Shown: positions 26,980-35,074 of the stretch, piece by piece | Layout: every line of letters starts with the position of its first letter | How positions within the stretch are numbered: the stretch's first letter is position 1 | Assembly: GCF_002954245.1 (NCBI RefSeq) | Contig: NZ_PPTG01000005.1 | Location: 97,789-161,788, forward strand | DNA: 64,000 nucleotides | Direction of reading: 5' to 3' | Origin: Cryobacterium aureum | GTDB taxonomy: Bacteria > Actinomycetota > Actinomycetes > Actinomycetales > Microbacteriaceae | Made by a program: the position numbers and the translations under genes | Notes under the pieces: model-generated | The model's input: the letters and a program-made list of their open reading frames with translations, nothing else | What the model was told of the DNA's origin: nothing | The model's database searches: none

Positions 26980-28088
26980 TTGCCCGGCCGCTCCGGAGCG
27001 GCATAATAGGAACCGGCTTTATGGGACGTGTACATACGCGCGCCGTGCGTTCAGTAGGCGGCGTCGTCGTCGCCTACGCCGGCCGCGATGCCGACCGAAC
27101 ACGACTAGCCGCTGACGAAGAGAACGTACCGTTGGCTCTCACGCCAGAAGAGTTGATCGCCCATCCGGACATCGATCTGGTGCACATTTGCACTCCAAAC
27201 GCGCAGCACGTTCCACTAGCCCTGGCCGCGATTGCCGCGGGCAAGCACGTTGTATGCGAGAAACCACTAGCCCTCACCGCCGACGATGCCCTACTGCTCC
27301 AGCGCGCGGCCGATGATGCCGGAGTCGTAAACGCCGTGCCCTTCGTCTACCGCTTCTATCCGACGGTTCGCGAAGCAAAGGCCCGAATCGCGGATTCGGG
27401 CGAACGCATCTGGCTCGCGCACGGCCACTACCTGCAGGACTGGCTCTCGGAGCAGTCGAGCTACAACTGGCGGGTGACGGACGCGGGATCCCGTGCCTTC
27501 GCCGACATAGGTGTGCACTGGTGCGACCTCTTCGAATTCACTACCGGTCATCGCATAGAAAAATTGCTCGCGCAGAGCTCTCGGCTACATGACACTCGTC
27601 TCTCGGACGCAGGCGAGGTCCCTGTCTCTACAGAAGACGGCGTGACCATGATGTTCCATACAGATCGCGGTGCCACAGGCTCTGTCGTAATCTCCCAAGC
27701 CAGCCCCGGGCGCAAGAACCAGCTGTGGATGTCGCTCGATGGCGAACACCGCTCGTATGCCTTCGACCAGGAAAATCCAAACGGTCTGTGGATCGGGTCG
27801 ACTTCAGGAATCTCCATCATTCCGAAGGGCCTCGAGACTGTGAACCACGCTGCCGCCGCCCCCTACGTCACCGTACCGTCCGGACATCCGCAGGGCTACC
27901 AAGATTGCTTCGGACTATTCATGCGAGATGTGCATTCTGTGATCAAGGGCAAGGTCGTCAATGGCCTTCCCACCTTTGCTGATGGTGTGCGCGCGGCCCA
28001 GCTGACGGACGCGGTAATCGAGTCTTCGAAATCGGGTCACTGGGTCGACGTAATACCAACTCGTCAGCCGACCTCGAGGGCCGCATGA
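26976..28088 (+). CDS. Gfo/Idh/MocA-family oxidoreductase 2
   Basis: 370 residues with cofactor motif [21 protein letters not shown] (about 9-29) and [18 protein letters not shown] (about 89-106). The segment [17 protein letters not shown] parallels YLQDWSADPNSPLSWRF of the first dehydrogenase, so the two share substrate-pocket ancestry. GTG 26976 overlaps the permease stop (GTGA). Having two such enzymes in one operon suggests an oxidise-then-reduce scheme, for example C3 oxidation of a sugar and later reduction of 3-ketoglucose (LgdC-like). The role is inferred. Confidence 0.87.
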   Translation: MIARPLRSGIIGTGFMGRVHTRAVRSVGGVVVAYAGRDADRTRLAADEENVPLALTPEELIAHPDIDLVHICTPNAQHVPLALAAIAAGKHVVCEKPLALTADDALLLQRAADDAGVVNAVPFVYRFYPTVREAKARIADSGERIWLAHGHYLQDWLSEQSSYNWRVTDAGSRAFADIGVHWCDLFEFTTGHRIEKLLAQSSRLHDTRLSDAGEVPVSTEDGVTMMFHTDRGATGSVVISQASPGRKNQLWMSLDGEHRSYAFDQENPNGLWIGSTSGISIIPKGLETVNHAAAAPYVTVPSGHPQGYQDCFGLFMRDVHSVIKGKVVNGLPTFADGVRAAQLTDAVIESSKSGHWVDVIPTRQPTSRAA

Positions 28089-29098
28089 GCCAGCCGGCGC
28101 ACCCCGTCACGTTATTCACGGGCCAATGGGCAGACCTCCCCTTCGAGGAGGTGGCACGGCTCGCGGCTTCGTGGGGCTATGACGGTCTCGAGATCGCCGC
28201 GTCGGGCGACCACCTAGACCTCAAGCGCGCCGATGAGGATGCCGCGTACCTCGCATCCCGCCTAGAAATTCTAGACCGGTACGGCTTGAAGGTCTTTGCT
28301 ATCTCGAACCATCTCGCCGGGCAAGCTGTCTGCGACGCACCCATCGACTTTCGGCATCAGGCGATCCTGCGCCCCTACGTGTGGGGAGACGGTGAGGCTG
28401 AAGGCGTGCGGCAACGGGCGGCAGAGGATATGAAACGTGCTGCGCGCGTTGCCCGAAAGCTCGGCGTCGACACCGTTGTGGGATTCACCGGTTCGTCGAT
28501 TTGGCCGTACGTCGCAATGTTTCCGCCGGTGCCAGCATCGGTCATTGAAGCCGGCTACGACGACTTCGCCGCACGATGGAATCCAATTCTCGATATCTTC
28601 GACGACGAGGGCGTTCGATTCGCGCACGAGGTACATCCCGGTGAGATCGCCTACGACTACTGGACAAGCGTGCGAACTCTTGAGGCGATCGGCCATCGCA
28701 CGGCGTTCGGCTTCAACTGGGATCCGAGCCACATGATGTGGCAAAACATCGATCCTGTCGGATTCATCTGGGACTTCCGAGACCGCATTTACCACGTGGA
28801 CTGCAAGGACACCCGCCTGCGCCCAGCCAACGGCCGGGCCGGCGTTCTGGGTTCCCACCTGGCCTGGGGCGACCCGCGGCGGGGCTGGGATTTCGTATCG
28901 ACTGGACACGGCGACGTGCCATGGGAAGACGCATTCCGAGCCCTGGAGTCGATCGGCTACAGCGGGCCCATCTCGATCGAGTGGGAGGATGCGGGAATGG
29001 ACCGGCTCCACGGTGCGGCTGAGGCAATCGAGTTCGTTCGTTCCAAGCTGTGGACCCGGCCGACCGACTCATTCGACGCGGCGTTCACGAACCAATGA
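28085..29098 (+). CDS. Sugar phosphate isomerase/epimerase-family TIM-barrel enzyme 2
   Basis: 337-residue TIM barrel of the AP-endonuclease-2 family, longer than enzyme 1. Segments: [51 protein letters not shown] (metal-ligand Glu/His), [27 protein letters not shown] and [14 protein letters not shown] 28085 overlaps the previous stop in ATGA. Likely an isomerase, or a lyase/hydratase of a keto-sugar intermediate (LgdB-like). Its C-terminal segment [21 protein letters not shown] has a recognisable broken paralogue 0.7 kb downstream (29706). Confidence 0.87.
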   Translation: MSQPAHPVTLFTGQWADLPFEEVARLAASWGYDGLEIAASGDHLDLKRADEDAAYLASRLEILDRYGLKVFAISNHLAGQAVCDAPIDFRHQAILRPYVWGDGEAEGVRQRAAEDMKRAARVARKLGVDTVVGFTGSSIWPYVAMFPPVPASVIEAGYDDFAARWNPILDIFDDEGVRFAHEVHPGEIAYDYWTSVRTLEAIGHRTAFGFNWDPSHMMWQNIDPVGFIWDFRDRIYHVDCKDTRLRPANGRAGVLGSHLAWGDPRRGWDFVSTGHGDVPWEDAFRALESIGYSGPISIEWEDAGMDRLHGAAEAIEFVRSKLWTRPTDSFDAAFTNQ

Positions 29099-29421
29099 CG
29101 ACGCCACCGGAGTCGGCGTTCGTTGTCTATGCCCAGATACGGGTGTCTGAAGCGAAGCGCGACAGGTTTCTCACGCATATCCTGAAGCTTGCCGAGCGAT
29201 CCCTCGCCGATGAGACAGACTGTTTGCAGTACGACGTGATCGAACTCGATCGCGCGCCCCTGCTTTTTGGGGTCTACGAGGTTTACCGCACTCCGGCTGC
29301 TTACGACGTACACCAGGCCTCGGTTCATTTCAGGGAGTGGGAGATCGTGGCCAAGGGCGTTATCGAAGTCGATGGTCTCGACGTCCAAACCGGCCGGTTG
29401 GTAATGACGACAGTCAGATGA
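29095..29421 (+). CDS. ABM-fold (antibiotic biosynthesis monooxygenase/YgiN-like) protein
   Basis: 108 residues with the dimeric ferredoxin-like ABM pattern: [43 protein letters not shown], then [25 protein letters not shown]. The start is ATG 29095 (ATGA overlap with the previous gene) instead of the upstream frame at 29050. It is last in the operon. Members of this fold serve as small monooxygenases, mutarotase-like isomerases or quinone-linked proteins. In a sugar operon a mutarotase-like role is possible but unproven. Confidence 0.8.
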   Translation: MTTPPESAFVVYAQIRVSEAKRDRFLTHILKLAERSLADETDCLQYDVIELDRAPLLFGVYEVYRTPAAYDVHQASVHFREWEIVAKGVIEVDGLDVQTGRLVMTTVR

Positions 29422-29956
29422 CACACACAACACTCGGCCAAGAAGCAGACTGTCAAGCACCAGGCGTCGCGATGCTAAGAATTTTCACACCCGAAGTCGC
29501 GCGCAGTATCCCTCTCGCTTGCCGTATTGCTGGCAGGCCACCTCACGCTGTTTGATATCGGCCGGCCGCCACGGGCCTTCCATATGGTGCAGGCAATAGC
29601 GCGCGCCTGCACGTACGTGGCGACGACCCGACGAGCACAGCCACAGGGCCGGCCCGCACCGCCGCGAGCAGCCGCGCCTTGCGGGGCTCTGTTTTCGCTT
29701 CGTGAATATCCGGCGCTCCCGAAGCGCTCGCCTTCGTGCGGTCGCTCGCCTTTGACGCACCGACCGATGCGTTCGATGCGGCGTTCAGTACGCGCCGCTG
29801 ACCGCTTGCGTGCGCCGGACATCCGTTTGTCACTGCCCCCCATTCGGGCCGGCAGGGCCGGCTCTCAGCGGCCTCCCAGCCGGTCTGAACCCGACCGTTA
29901 GGCGCGCGCGCTAACGTCGTAGGCAACGGCTGCTCCGGCGGCACAGCGACGAACGA
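29422..29956. other. Gene-free right boundary region of the sugar island
   Basis: 535 bp after the last island gene. No intact gene is supported; open frames here on either strand have no protein-like composition. Apart from the isomerase relic at 29706-29801 I see no defined feature. The stretch returns to GC-rich genomic composition from about 29560 onward. Confidence 0.5.
29706..29801 (+). pseudogene. C-terminal relic of a TIM-barrel sugar isomerase
   Basis: The plus-strand frame ending in TGA 29799-29801 encodes APEALAFVRSLAFDAPTDAF followed by DAAFSTRR. It aligns with the C-terminus of the intact enzyme 2 ([27 protein letters not shown]). The upstream part is missing (in-frame stop at 29703). 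It is more GC-rich than the intact gene, so it is not a simple copy of it but looks like the stump of a native orthologue displaced by the island. Confidence 0.7.
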
Positions 29957-30859
29957 ATGGTGAACACCCGCATGAGCACTTCCGGCCAGTCCCGTCCGCC
30001 CAAGAAAGACCGCCGCGAGGAGGCCCGCGAACACGCCAGGCTGATGCGCGCCGAACAGGTCAAACGGGACAAACGTCGTCGCCTCTTCCTACGCGGCGGC
30101 ATCGGCATCGGGCTGCTCGCCGTCGTCGCCATCGTCGCCCTGGTAATCGTGAACAACGTCACCGCGCCGGCGGCGCAGGGGCCGGCCAACATGGCCAGCG
30201 ACGGAATCCTGCTCGGCAGCGACGGAACCACAGTCTCCGCGGCCACATCGCCCCCCCTCGCCGCCGACGCCGATCCGGTCGCGACCGACCAGACGGCCCT
30301 GACCGACACGGCGAACATCGTGATGTACGTCGACTATCTCTGCCCCAGCTGCGGTGCCTTCGAGACCACCAACAGTGAGCAGATCACCAGTTGGGTCACG
30401 GCTGGCAACGCCACGGTCGAGATCCACCCGATCTCGATTCTCGACCGCCTGTCGTCGGGCACCAATTACTCCACGCGTGCCGCCAACGCCGCCGCCTGTG
30501 TGGCCGAGTACGACCCCAACAACTTTCTGGCCTTCAACTCGGCAATGTTCGCCGACCAGCCCGCCGAGAACTCGACCGGTCTCCCGGACGCCGAGCTGAC
30601 CGCCCTCGCCCAGGGAGCCGGGGTAGCCTCCACCGATGTCGCCAGCTGCATCACCGACCAGACCTTTGCCGGCTGGGTCGAAGCGGCGACGCGGCGCGCG
30701 CTCGATGGGCCCATCCCCAACTCCGACATTGAGCAAGTCAAGGGAACCCCCACCGTGCTGGTGAACGGCGTGAGCTACCCCGATTCCATCACCGACGCCG
30801 CCGCCTTCGAGGCGTTCGTGACCGCGCAGACGACCGCCGCGGCCGGGTCGGGCAAGTAG
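29957..30859 (+). CDS. Membrane-anchored DsbA-family thioredoxin-fold protein
   Basis: 300 residues: a highly charged cytoplasmic N-terminus (PPKKDRREEAREHARLMRAE), one TM helix (about 44-66), a linker and an extracytoplasmic thioredoxin-like domain with the redox motif YVDYLCPSCGAFE (Cys129, Cys132). The end is VKGTPTVLVNGVSYPDS, the cis-Pro loop of DsbA-like proteins. Expected role: disulfide exchange in secreted proteins. ATG 29957 is used; ATG 29972 is equally possible. A GC-rich hairpin lies 26 bp after the stop. Confidence 0.87.
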   Translation: MVNTRMSTSGQSRPPKKDRREEAREHARLMRAEQVKRDKRRRLFLRGGIGIGLLAVVAIVALVIVNNVTAPAAQGPANMASDGILLGSDGTTVSAATSPPLAADADPVATDQTALTDTANIVMYVDYLCPSCGAFETTNSEQITSWVTAGNATVEIHPISILDRLSSGTNYSTRAANAAACVAEYDPNNFLAFNSAMFADQPAENSTGLPDAELTALAQGAGVASTDVASCITDQTFAGWVEAATRRALDGPIPNSDIEQVKGTPTVLVNGVSYPDSITDAAAFEAFVTAQTTAAAGSGK

Positions 30860-30879
30860 TCCGGGCTTCTGCACGGCGC

Positions 30880-31135
30880 CGCGGGAGTTGCGCCGCTGCG
30901 CGGGCGGCGCAACTCGAGCGCACTGGCGCGGCTCCCGCGTCGCGCGTGGCGACGGAGCTACGGCCAGACCCGAAGTCCCGCGCACTGGCGTACCTCCCGC
31001 ATACCGTGACACACGCCAAACGGATGCTCGATCAAACTCGCGCGTACCGGCGCAGCCCCCGCGCAGCGTGGCCCGGCCGAACGGACGCCCTCCCCCGCAG
31101 CCCCCGCGCAGCGGCGCAGCCCCCGCGCACCGTGG
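30880..31135. repeat. Degenerate GC-rich repeat array with terminator-like hairpin
   Basis: Between two convergent genes. 30885-30915 forms a perfect 12-bp stem (GAGTTGCGCCGC / GCGGCGCAACTC) with a 7-nt loop, enclosed by outer CGCGGGAG/CTCCCGCG arms (30880-30939). Units of the form GCGCACTGGCGCGGCTCCCG recur degenerately at about 30918, 30980 and 31041, and GCAGCCCCCGCGCA three times between 31050 and 31130. A related copy is at 46661-46722. The hairpin may terminate both convergent transcripts, though no T-run is present. Confidence 0.55.
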
Positions 31136-31163
31136 GCCGGCCGGCCGAACGAACGGCCGAACG

Positions 31164-31544
31164 CTAGCCCAGAGTGAGCCCGGCCCACAGGCCGAGCGCG
31201 GCAGCGGCAACGGATGCCAGCAGCATGCCCAGTCCATTGGCCAGCGCGGCCAGATACCGATGCGCCTGCGCCAGCCGCACGGTCTCGAAACTCGCCGTGC
31301 TAAACGTCGTGTACCCGCCGAGCAGGCCGACACCCAGAACCAGGCTCCACTCCGGCGCGAGCAGGAAATTCGTGGCCAGGCCGGTGACGAGGCCGAGCAG
31401 CAGCGAGCCGCTCACATTGATGATGGTGGTGCCATACGGAAACGCGCCGCCGAGGCGAGTACGCACGAGGCCGTCCAGAAACAGGCGGGCGGACGCGCCC
31501 ACGCCGCCAGCCGCAGCGACGGCCAGGAACAGGAGCGGGGTCAT
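31164..31544 (-). CDS. crcB: Fluoride ion channel CrcB (second subunit gene)
   Basis: 126-residue Fluc/CrcB membrane protein with four TM helices. Motifs: GASARLFLDGLV, TTIINVSGSLLLGLVTG, GLLGGYTTFSTASFETVRL (the phenylalanine-lined pore motif). ATG 31544 overlaps the upstream crcB stop in ATGA. Two crcB genes in tandem usually form a heterodimeric dual-topology pair that exports F-. Controlled by the fluoride riboswitch upstream of the first copy. Confidence 0.93.
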   Translation of the reverse strand: MTPLLFLAVAAAGGVGASARLFLDGLVRTRLGGAFPYGTTIINVSGSLLLGLVTGLATNFLLAPEWSLVLGVGLLGGYTTFSTASFETVRLAQAHRYLAALANGLGMLLASVAAAALGLWAGLTLG

Positions 31545-31990
31545 CCGTTCTCCCCTCGAGCGGATGCGCCCTCGCCGCGCGTGCGAAGGTGCAGCGCCGC
31601 GCCCAGCACGATTCCGAGCCAGGTAGCAAGGCCGCCGAGCAGAAGCGTGCCCAGCGCGTAGGCGATGGCCAGTCCGACGGCGCCGCCGTGAAGGAGCAGG
31701 GCGCTGTCGGTGGCGAGGGCGCTGTAGGTCGTGAATCCGCCGAGCAGGCCGGTGCCGAGCAGCAGGCGTGCGGTGCGGCGGCCTCCGGCGTCGTGTCCGC
31801 GGCGCACGAGCGCCTCGAGCAGCAGCCCGAGCAGCAGGGATCCGAGCAGGTTGATGCCGACGGTAGTCAGCGGCAGGTGGGCGCCAGCGAGATCGATGGG
31901 CGGCAGCACGAGCCCGAGGGCCTCGCGGAGGGCGGTGCCCACGGTCCCGCCGAGAAAAACGAGGCCGAGGTAGCGCCAGCTTAGATGCAC
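31541..31990 (-). CDS. crcB: Fluoride ion channel CrcB (first subunit gene)
   Basis: 149-residue Fluc/CrcB protein: GTVGTALREALGLVL, TTVGINLLGSLLLGLLLEALV, GLLGGFTTYSALATDS, then a charged C-terminal tail (RTRGEGASARGENG) longer than in the partner. Start GTG 31990, close behind AGGAG (only 2 nt spacing), so the start is uncertain. It is directly preceded by a fluoride aptamer on the same strand. Confidence 0.92.
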   Translation of the reverse strand: MHLSWRYLGLVFLGGTVGTALREALGLVLPPIDLAGAHLPLTTVGINLLGSLLLGLLLEALVRRGHDAGGRRTARLLLGTGLLGGFTTYSALATDSALLLHGGAVGLAIAYALGTLLLGGLATWLGIVLGAALHLRTRGEGASARGENG

Positions 31991-32034
31991 TGCTCCTGGC
32001 GTGTTCGTAGCGATGGGTCACCTACCTGTTGCAC

Positions 32035-32092
32035 TGCGTAGGAACCATCAGCGCGGGCAGTTTGAGCGGATGCTCGGGCGGGATCCATCGCC
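32035..32092 (-). ncRNA. Fluoride riboswitch (crcB motif)
   Basis: Reading the minus strand from 32092: GGCGATGGATCCCGCC (5' hairpin), a linker with AAACTGCCCGC, then GCTGATGGTTCCTACG. The GGCGATGG and CTGATG-N2-CCTAC blocks are the hallmark conserved nucleotides of the fluoride aptamer, and spacing is right for the pseudoknot. It lies about 45 nt upstream of the first crcB start. The expression platform is probably the following GGTAGGTGACCC region around the ribosome site; its mechanism is not resolved. Confidence 0.85.
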
Positions 32093-32198
32093 GTGGCCAG
32101 AATACACGCCCGAGTCGACGGACTTCTTGAAGACAGGCGGTCGCAAATGATCGAGACGGTCGAACGGATGCTGCGGCCCTCAGCAGACCAGACCCGGC

Positions 32199-32558
32199 TC
32201 AGACGGCGGCGAGCACTCCCGCGACGGCGTTCAGCGAACCGGGAACCAGACTGTAGTACGACCAGGTGCCGCGCTTGGCTCGACTAAGAAAACCCGCCTC
32301 GACCAGCACCTTCAGGTGGTGCGAAATGGTGGGCTGGCTCAGGGTGAGCTGGTCGGTCAGGTCGCAGACGCAGGCTTCCTGGTCGGTGTGCGCCGACACG
32401 ATCGAGAGGATGCGCAGCCGGGCCGGGTCGGCGAGGGCCTTGAGCGAGCGGGCCAGGGCGTCGGCGTGGTCGGGGGCGATGGCCGCGCGGGCCAGCGGCG
32501 AGGAGCAGGCATCCGCTTGAGTGATGTCGGTCAGTGGCAGCGTCTGGGTGGACGTCAT
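32199..32558 (-). CDS. arsR: ArsR-family arsenic-responsive repressor
   Basis: 119-residue winged-helix SmtB/ArsR repressor. KALADPARLRILSIVSAH, the metalloid-site segment EACVCDLTDQL (CxC in alpha 3) and the recognition helix SQPTISHHLKVLVEAGFL followed by the wing SRAKRGTWSYYSL. ATG 32558. It is divergent from acr3 and presumably releases both promoters on arsenite binding. The CVCDL motif separates it from zinc or cadmium sensors of the family. Confidence 0.94.
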   Translation of the reverse strand: MTSTQTLPLTDITQADACSSPLARAAIAPDHADALARSLKALADPARLRILSIVSAHTDQEACVCDLTDQLTLSQPTISHHLKVLVEAGFLSRAKRGTWSYYSLVPGSLNAVAGVLAAV

Positions 32559-32665
32559 CTGAACACACCCTCCTTAGATTGACATTGGTCGATGCAATGT
32601 TCTAGCGTGGACATCGACAACGATCAATGTTACCGCGAATCGCTGTCGTCAATACTTGGAGATTC
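32559..32665. promoter_or_regulatory. Divergent arsR/acr3 promoter with candidate ArsR operators
   Basis: Two imperfect inverted repeats: CATTG-N7-CAATG (32583-32599) and ACAT-N12-ATGT (32611-32630). They flank the likely divergent start sites in an AT-richer patch. ArsR binding is inferred from position. Confidence 0.5.
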
Positions 32666-33760
32666 GTGAGCAGCACCGCACCAGCCCCCACCCGACTCGG
32701 CGCGATCGACCGGTTACTGCCGGTGTGGATTCTCGCCGCCATGGGCCTCGGCCTGCTGCTCGCCGTGTACGTGCCCGCCGTCGGCGACTTGCTGCACGCG
32801 TTCACGATCGGGTCGATCAGCGTGCCGATCGCCATCGGGCTGCTCGTCATGATGTACCCCGTGCTGGCCAAGGTGCGCTACACGGATGCCCGCGCCGTCG
32901 CCGGCGACAAGCGACTGCTGGTCTCCTCCCTGCTACTGAACTGGCTGGTCGGGCCGGCCCTCATGTTTGCCCTGGCCTGGATCTTTCTGCCCGACCTGCC
33001 GGAATACCGCACCGGGCTGATCATCGTCGGGCTCGCCCGTTGCATCGCAATGGTGCTGATCTGGAACGACCTCGCCTGCGGTGACCGCGAAGCCGCCGCC
33101 TTTCTGGTGGCTGTGAACTCGGTCTTCCAGGTCGTGGCGTTCGGCGCGCTCGGCTGGTTCTACCTGCAGGTGCTTCCCGGCTGGCTCGGCCTGCCGACGA
33201 CGAGCGCGGAGTTCTCGATCTGGGCCATCACCGCGAGCGTGTTGGTGTTCCTGGGCATTCCACTGCTGGCCGGTTATTTGTCTCGCCGCATCGGCGAGGC
33301 CCGGCGCGGCCGCGACTGGTATGAGGCCAAGTTCTTGCCCCGGGTTGGACCGTTTGCACTCTGGGGCCTGCTGTTCACGATCGTCATGCTGTTCGCGCTG
33401 CAGGGCCAGCAGGTCATCGATCACCCCGGCGATGTCGCCCGCATCGCGCTGCCGATGCTGGTGTACTTCGCGGTGATGTTTTTGGTCGGCTTTGTCACCG
33501 GACGCCTCTTGCACATGACCTACGAGCGCACCACGACACTCGCCTTCACCGCCGCCGGCAACAACTTCGAGCTCGCCATCGCTGTCGCGATCGGCACGTT
33601 CGGTGCGCTCAGCGGGCAGGCCCTGGCCGGTATCGTCGGTCCGCTGATCGAGGTTCCGGCGCTCATCGCCCTGGTTTACGTTGCCCTCTGGCTGAAGCCC
33701 CGGCTTTTTCCCGTCGAACGGATGCCTGCGGCCGCGGCATCCGTTCCTACCCTCGTCTAA
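32666..33760 (+). CDS. acr3: Arsenite efflux permease ACR3
   Basis: 364-residue arsenite/H+ antiporter of the ACR3 (BART) family with ten TM helices. Conserved segments: LPVWILAAMGLGLLLAVYVPAV, the essential-cysteine motif LARCIAMVLIWNDLACGD, and FTAAGNNFELAIAVAIGTFG near TM9. GTG 32666 is preferred: TTGGAGATTC precedes it and the family-like N-terminus begins here; an ATG at 32627 would add 13 residues. First gene of the plus-strand ars operon, followed by two arsenate reductases that supply arsenite. Confidence 0.94.
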   Translation: MSSTAPAPTRLGAIDRLLPVWILAAMGLGLLLAVYVPAVGDLLHAFTIGSISVPIAIGLLVMMYPVLAKVRYTDARAVAGDKRLLVSSLLLNWLVGPALMFALAWIFLPDLPEYRTGLIIVGLARCIAMVLIWNDLACGDREAAAFLVAVNSVFQVVAFGALGWFYLQVLPGWLGLPTTSAEFSIWAITASVLVFLGIPLLAGYLSRRIGEARRGRDWYEAKFLPRVGPFALWGLLFTIVMLFALQGQQVIDHPGDVARIALPMLVYFAVMFLVGFVTGRLLHMTYERTTTLAFTAAGNNFELAIAVAIGTFGALSGQALAGIVGPLIEVPALIALVYVALWLKPRLFPVERMPAAAASVPTLV

Positions 33761-33773
33761 ACGAAAGAAGACA

Positions 33774-34178
33774 ATGAAACCCTCCGTACTGTTTGTCTGC
33801 GTACACAACGCCGGACGCTCGCAGATGGCCGCCGGCTTTCTGACCGCACTGTCGCGGGGGCGGGTCGAGGTGCTCTCGGCCGGCTCAGAACCCAAGGACC
33901 AGATCAACCCGGTGGCGATCGCCGCGATGGCCGAAGAGGGCATCGATATCGCGCACAACGTGCCGAAGATTCTCACGACCGAGGCCGTCAAGCAGTCCGA
34001 CGTTGTCATCACCATGGGCTGCGGCGACGCCTGCCCGATCTTTCCGGGCAAGCGGTACGAGGACTGGAAGCTGGACGACCCGGCTGGCCAGGGCATCGAA
34101 AGCGTGCGGCCCATTCGCGACGAAATCAAAGCGCGCATCGAGGCGCTCCTCGCCGAGATTCTGCCGGTCGAGGCCTAA
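33774..34178 (+). CDS. arsC: Arsenate reductase, low-MW phosphatase type
   Basis: 134 residues with the P-loop FVCVHNAGRSQMAAGF (Cys9, Arg15), the second redox region MGCGDACPIFPGKRYEDW with two cysteines, and VRPIRDEIKARIEALL. Reduces arsenate to arsenite with thioredoxin or mycothiol/mycoredoxin as electron donor. It lies 13 bp after acr3. Confidence 0.93.
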   Translation: MKPSVLFVCVHNAGRSQMAAGFLTALSRGRVEVLSAGSEPKDQINPVAIAAMAEEGIDIAHNVPKILTTEAVKQSDVVITMGCGDACPIFPGKRYEDWKLDDPAGQGIESVRPIRDEIKARIEALLAEILPVEA

Positions 34179-34180
34179 GC

Positions 34181-34819
34181 ATGCTGCCCGGCCTGACCTA
34201 CCCCGAAGAGTCGCTCAGGCGCCTCTCTGGGGACCTCGCCGAGCGGTTTCACGGCATTTTTGCCGCCGAGACCGTCGAGCGCTACGTGCTCGAGTCTCAT
34301 ACCGGGCTGCTACGCACGTCGAGCGTGAAGGCGCACCTGACGATCCGCACGGCACGCTTTGCTCGCGAGCGCCTCACCGCGCTGGCCCAGGCCAAGGGTG
34401 CCTTTGAGCGCCCGGTCCCCGAGGTTCTGTTCGTCTGCGAGCAGAATGCCGGTCGTTCGCAGATGGCAGCGGTGTTCACCAACGCCCTATCGGGTGGCGC
34501 GGTGCACGTGCGCTCGGCCGGATCGATGCCGTCGTCTGAGCTGAACCCGACCATGGTGGCGGTGATGAGCGAACTCGGCCTCTCGATGGACGAGGCATTT
34601 CCGAAGCCGCTCACCGACGACGTCGTGCAGGCCGCCGACGTCGTGATCACCATGGGCTGCGGGGACGCCTGCCCGATCTACCCCGGCAAGCGCTACGTCG
34701 ACTGGGAACTCGTCGACCCGGCCGGCCAGCCGATCGACGAGGTACGCCGCATCCGCGACCAGATCAGGGCCAATGTCGTCGAGATGCTGGCCGGACTAGG
34801 CGTCACCCCCACCGTCTGA
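34181..34819 (+). CDS. arsC: Arsenate reductase with N-terminal three-helix-bundle domain
   Basis: 212 residues: an N-terminal helical region (about 1-80, YPEESLRRLSGDLAERFHGI, AHLTIRTARFARERLTALAQ) typical of actinobacterial mycothiol-linked arsenate reductases, then a low-MW phosphatase domain with P-loop FVCEQNAGRSQMAAVF and MGCGDACPIYPGKRYVDWEL. It begins 2 bp after the first arsC. Two reductases of the same superfamily in tandem suggest subfunctionalisation. Confidence 0.92.
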   Translation: MLPGLTYPEESLRRLSGDLAERFHGIFAAETVERYVLESHTGLLRTSSVKAHLTIRTARFARERLTALAQAKGAFERPVPEVLFVCEQNAGRSQMAAVFTNALSGGAVHVRSAGSMPSSELNPTMVAVMSELGLSMDEAFPKPLTDDVVQAADVVITMGCGDACPIYPGKRYVDWELVDPAGQPIDEVRRIRDQIRANVVEMLAGLGVTPTV

Positions 34820-34839
34820 GTCCCTCGCTCGTTCTGTCC

Positions 34840-34902
34840 GGGGCCCGGGCCCGGAACGCGGGCCCAGTTTATAAGCTGGGCCCCGGACTACAACGTGGGC
34901 CC
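34840..34902 (+). repeat. 63-bp GGGCCC palindromic element, copy 2
   Basis: Same architecture and length as copy 1; core 34860-34883 reads GGGCCCAGTTTA then TAAGCTGGGCCC, one mismatch from a perfect palindrome. Spacer CGGACTACAACG precedes the terminal GGGCCC, shared almost exactly with copy 3. Confidence 0.9.
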
Positions 34903-35011
34903 GGCGGTCTGATGCCCCGCCCGAGCGGGTTTGCGGGCGACCCGCGGCATCCGTCGTGCTCGAGGCGTCGAACGGGCCACATCGCGGATGCGCGCGCCCA
35001 CTCCTATGGAC

Positions 35012-35074
35012 GGGGCCCGGGCCCCGTCCGTGGGCCCAGTTTATAAGCTGGGCCCCGGACTACAAGGTGGGCCC
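35012..35074 (+). repeat. 63-bp GGGCCC palindromic element, copy 3
   Basis: Direct repeat of copy 2, 172 bp downstream, differing only in the left spacer and a few bases. Core 35032-35055. Confidence 0.9.

Noticed and set aside
29475..29843. Arg/Gly-rich open frame on the minus strand
   Set aside because: No recognisable motif or ribosome site; it is antisense to the isomerase relic.
30885..30915. Hairpin read as a classical rho-independent terminator
   Set aside because: The stem is excellent but there is no T-run on either strand, so it is reported as a hairpin/repeat only.
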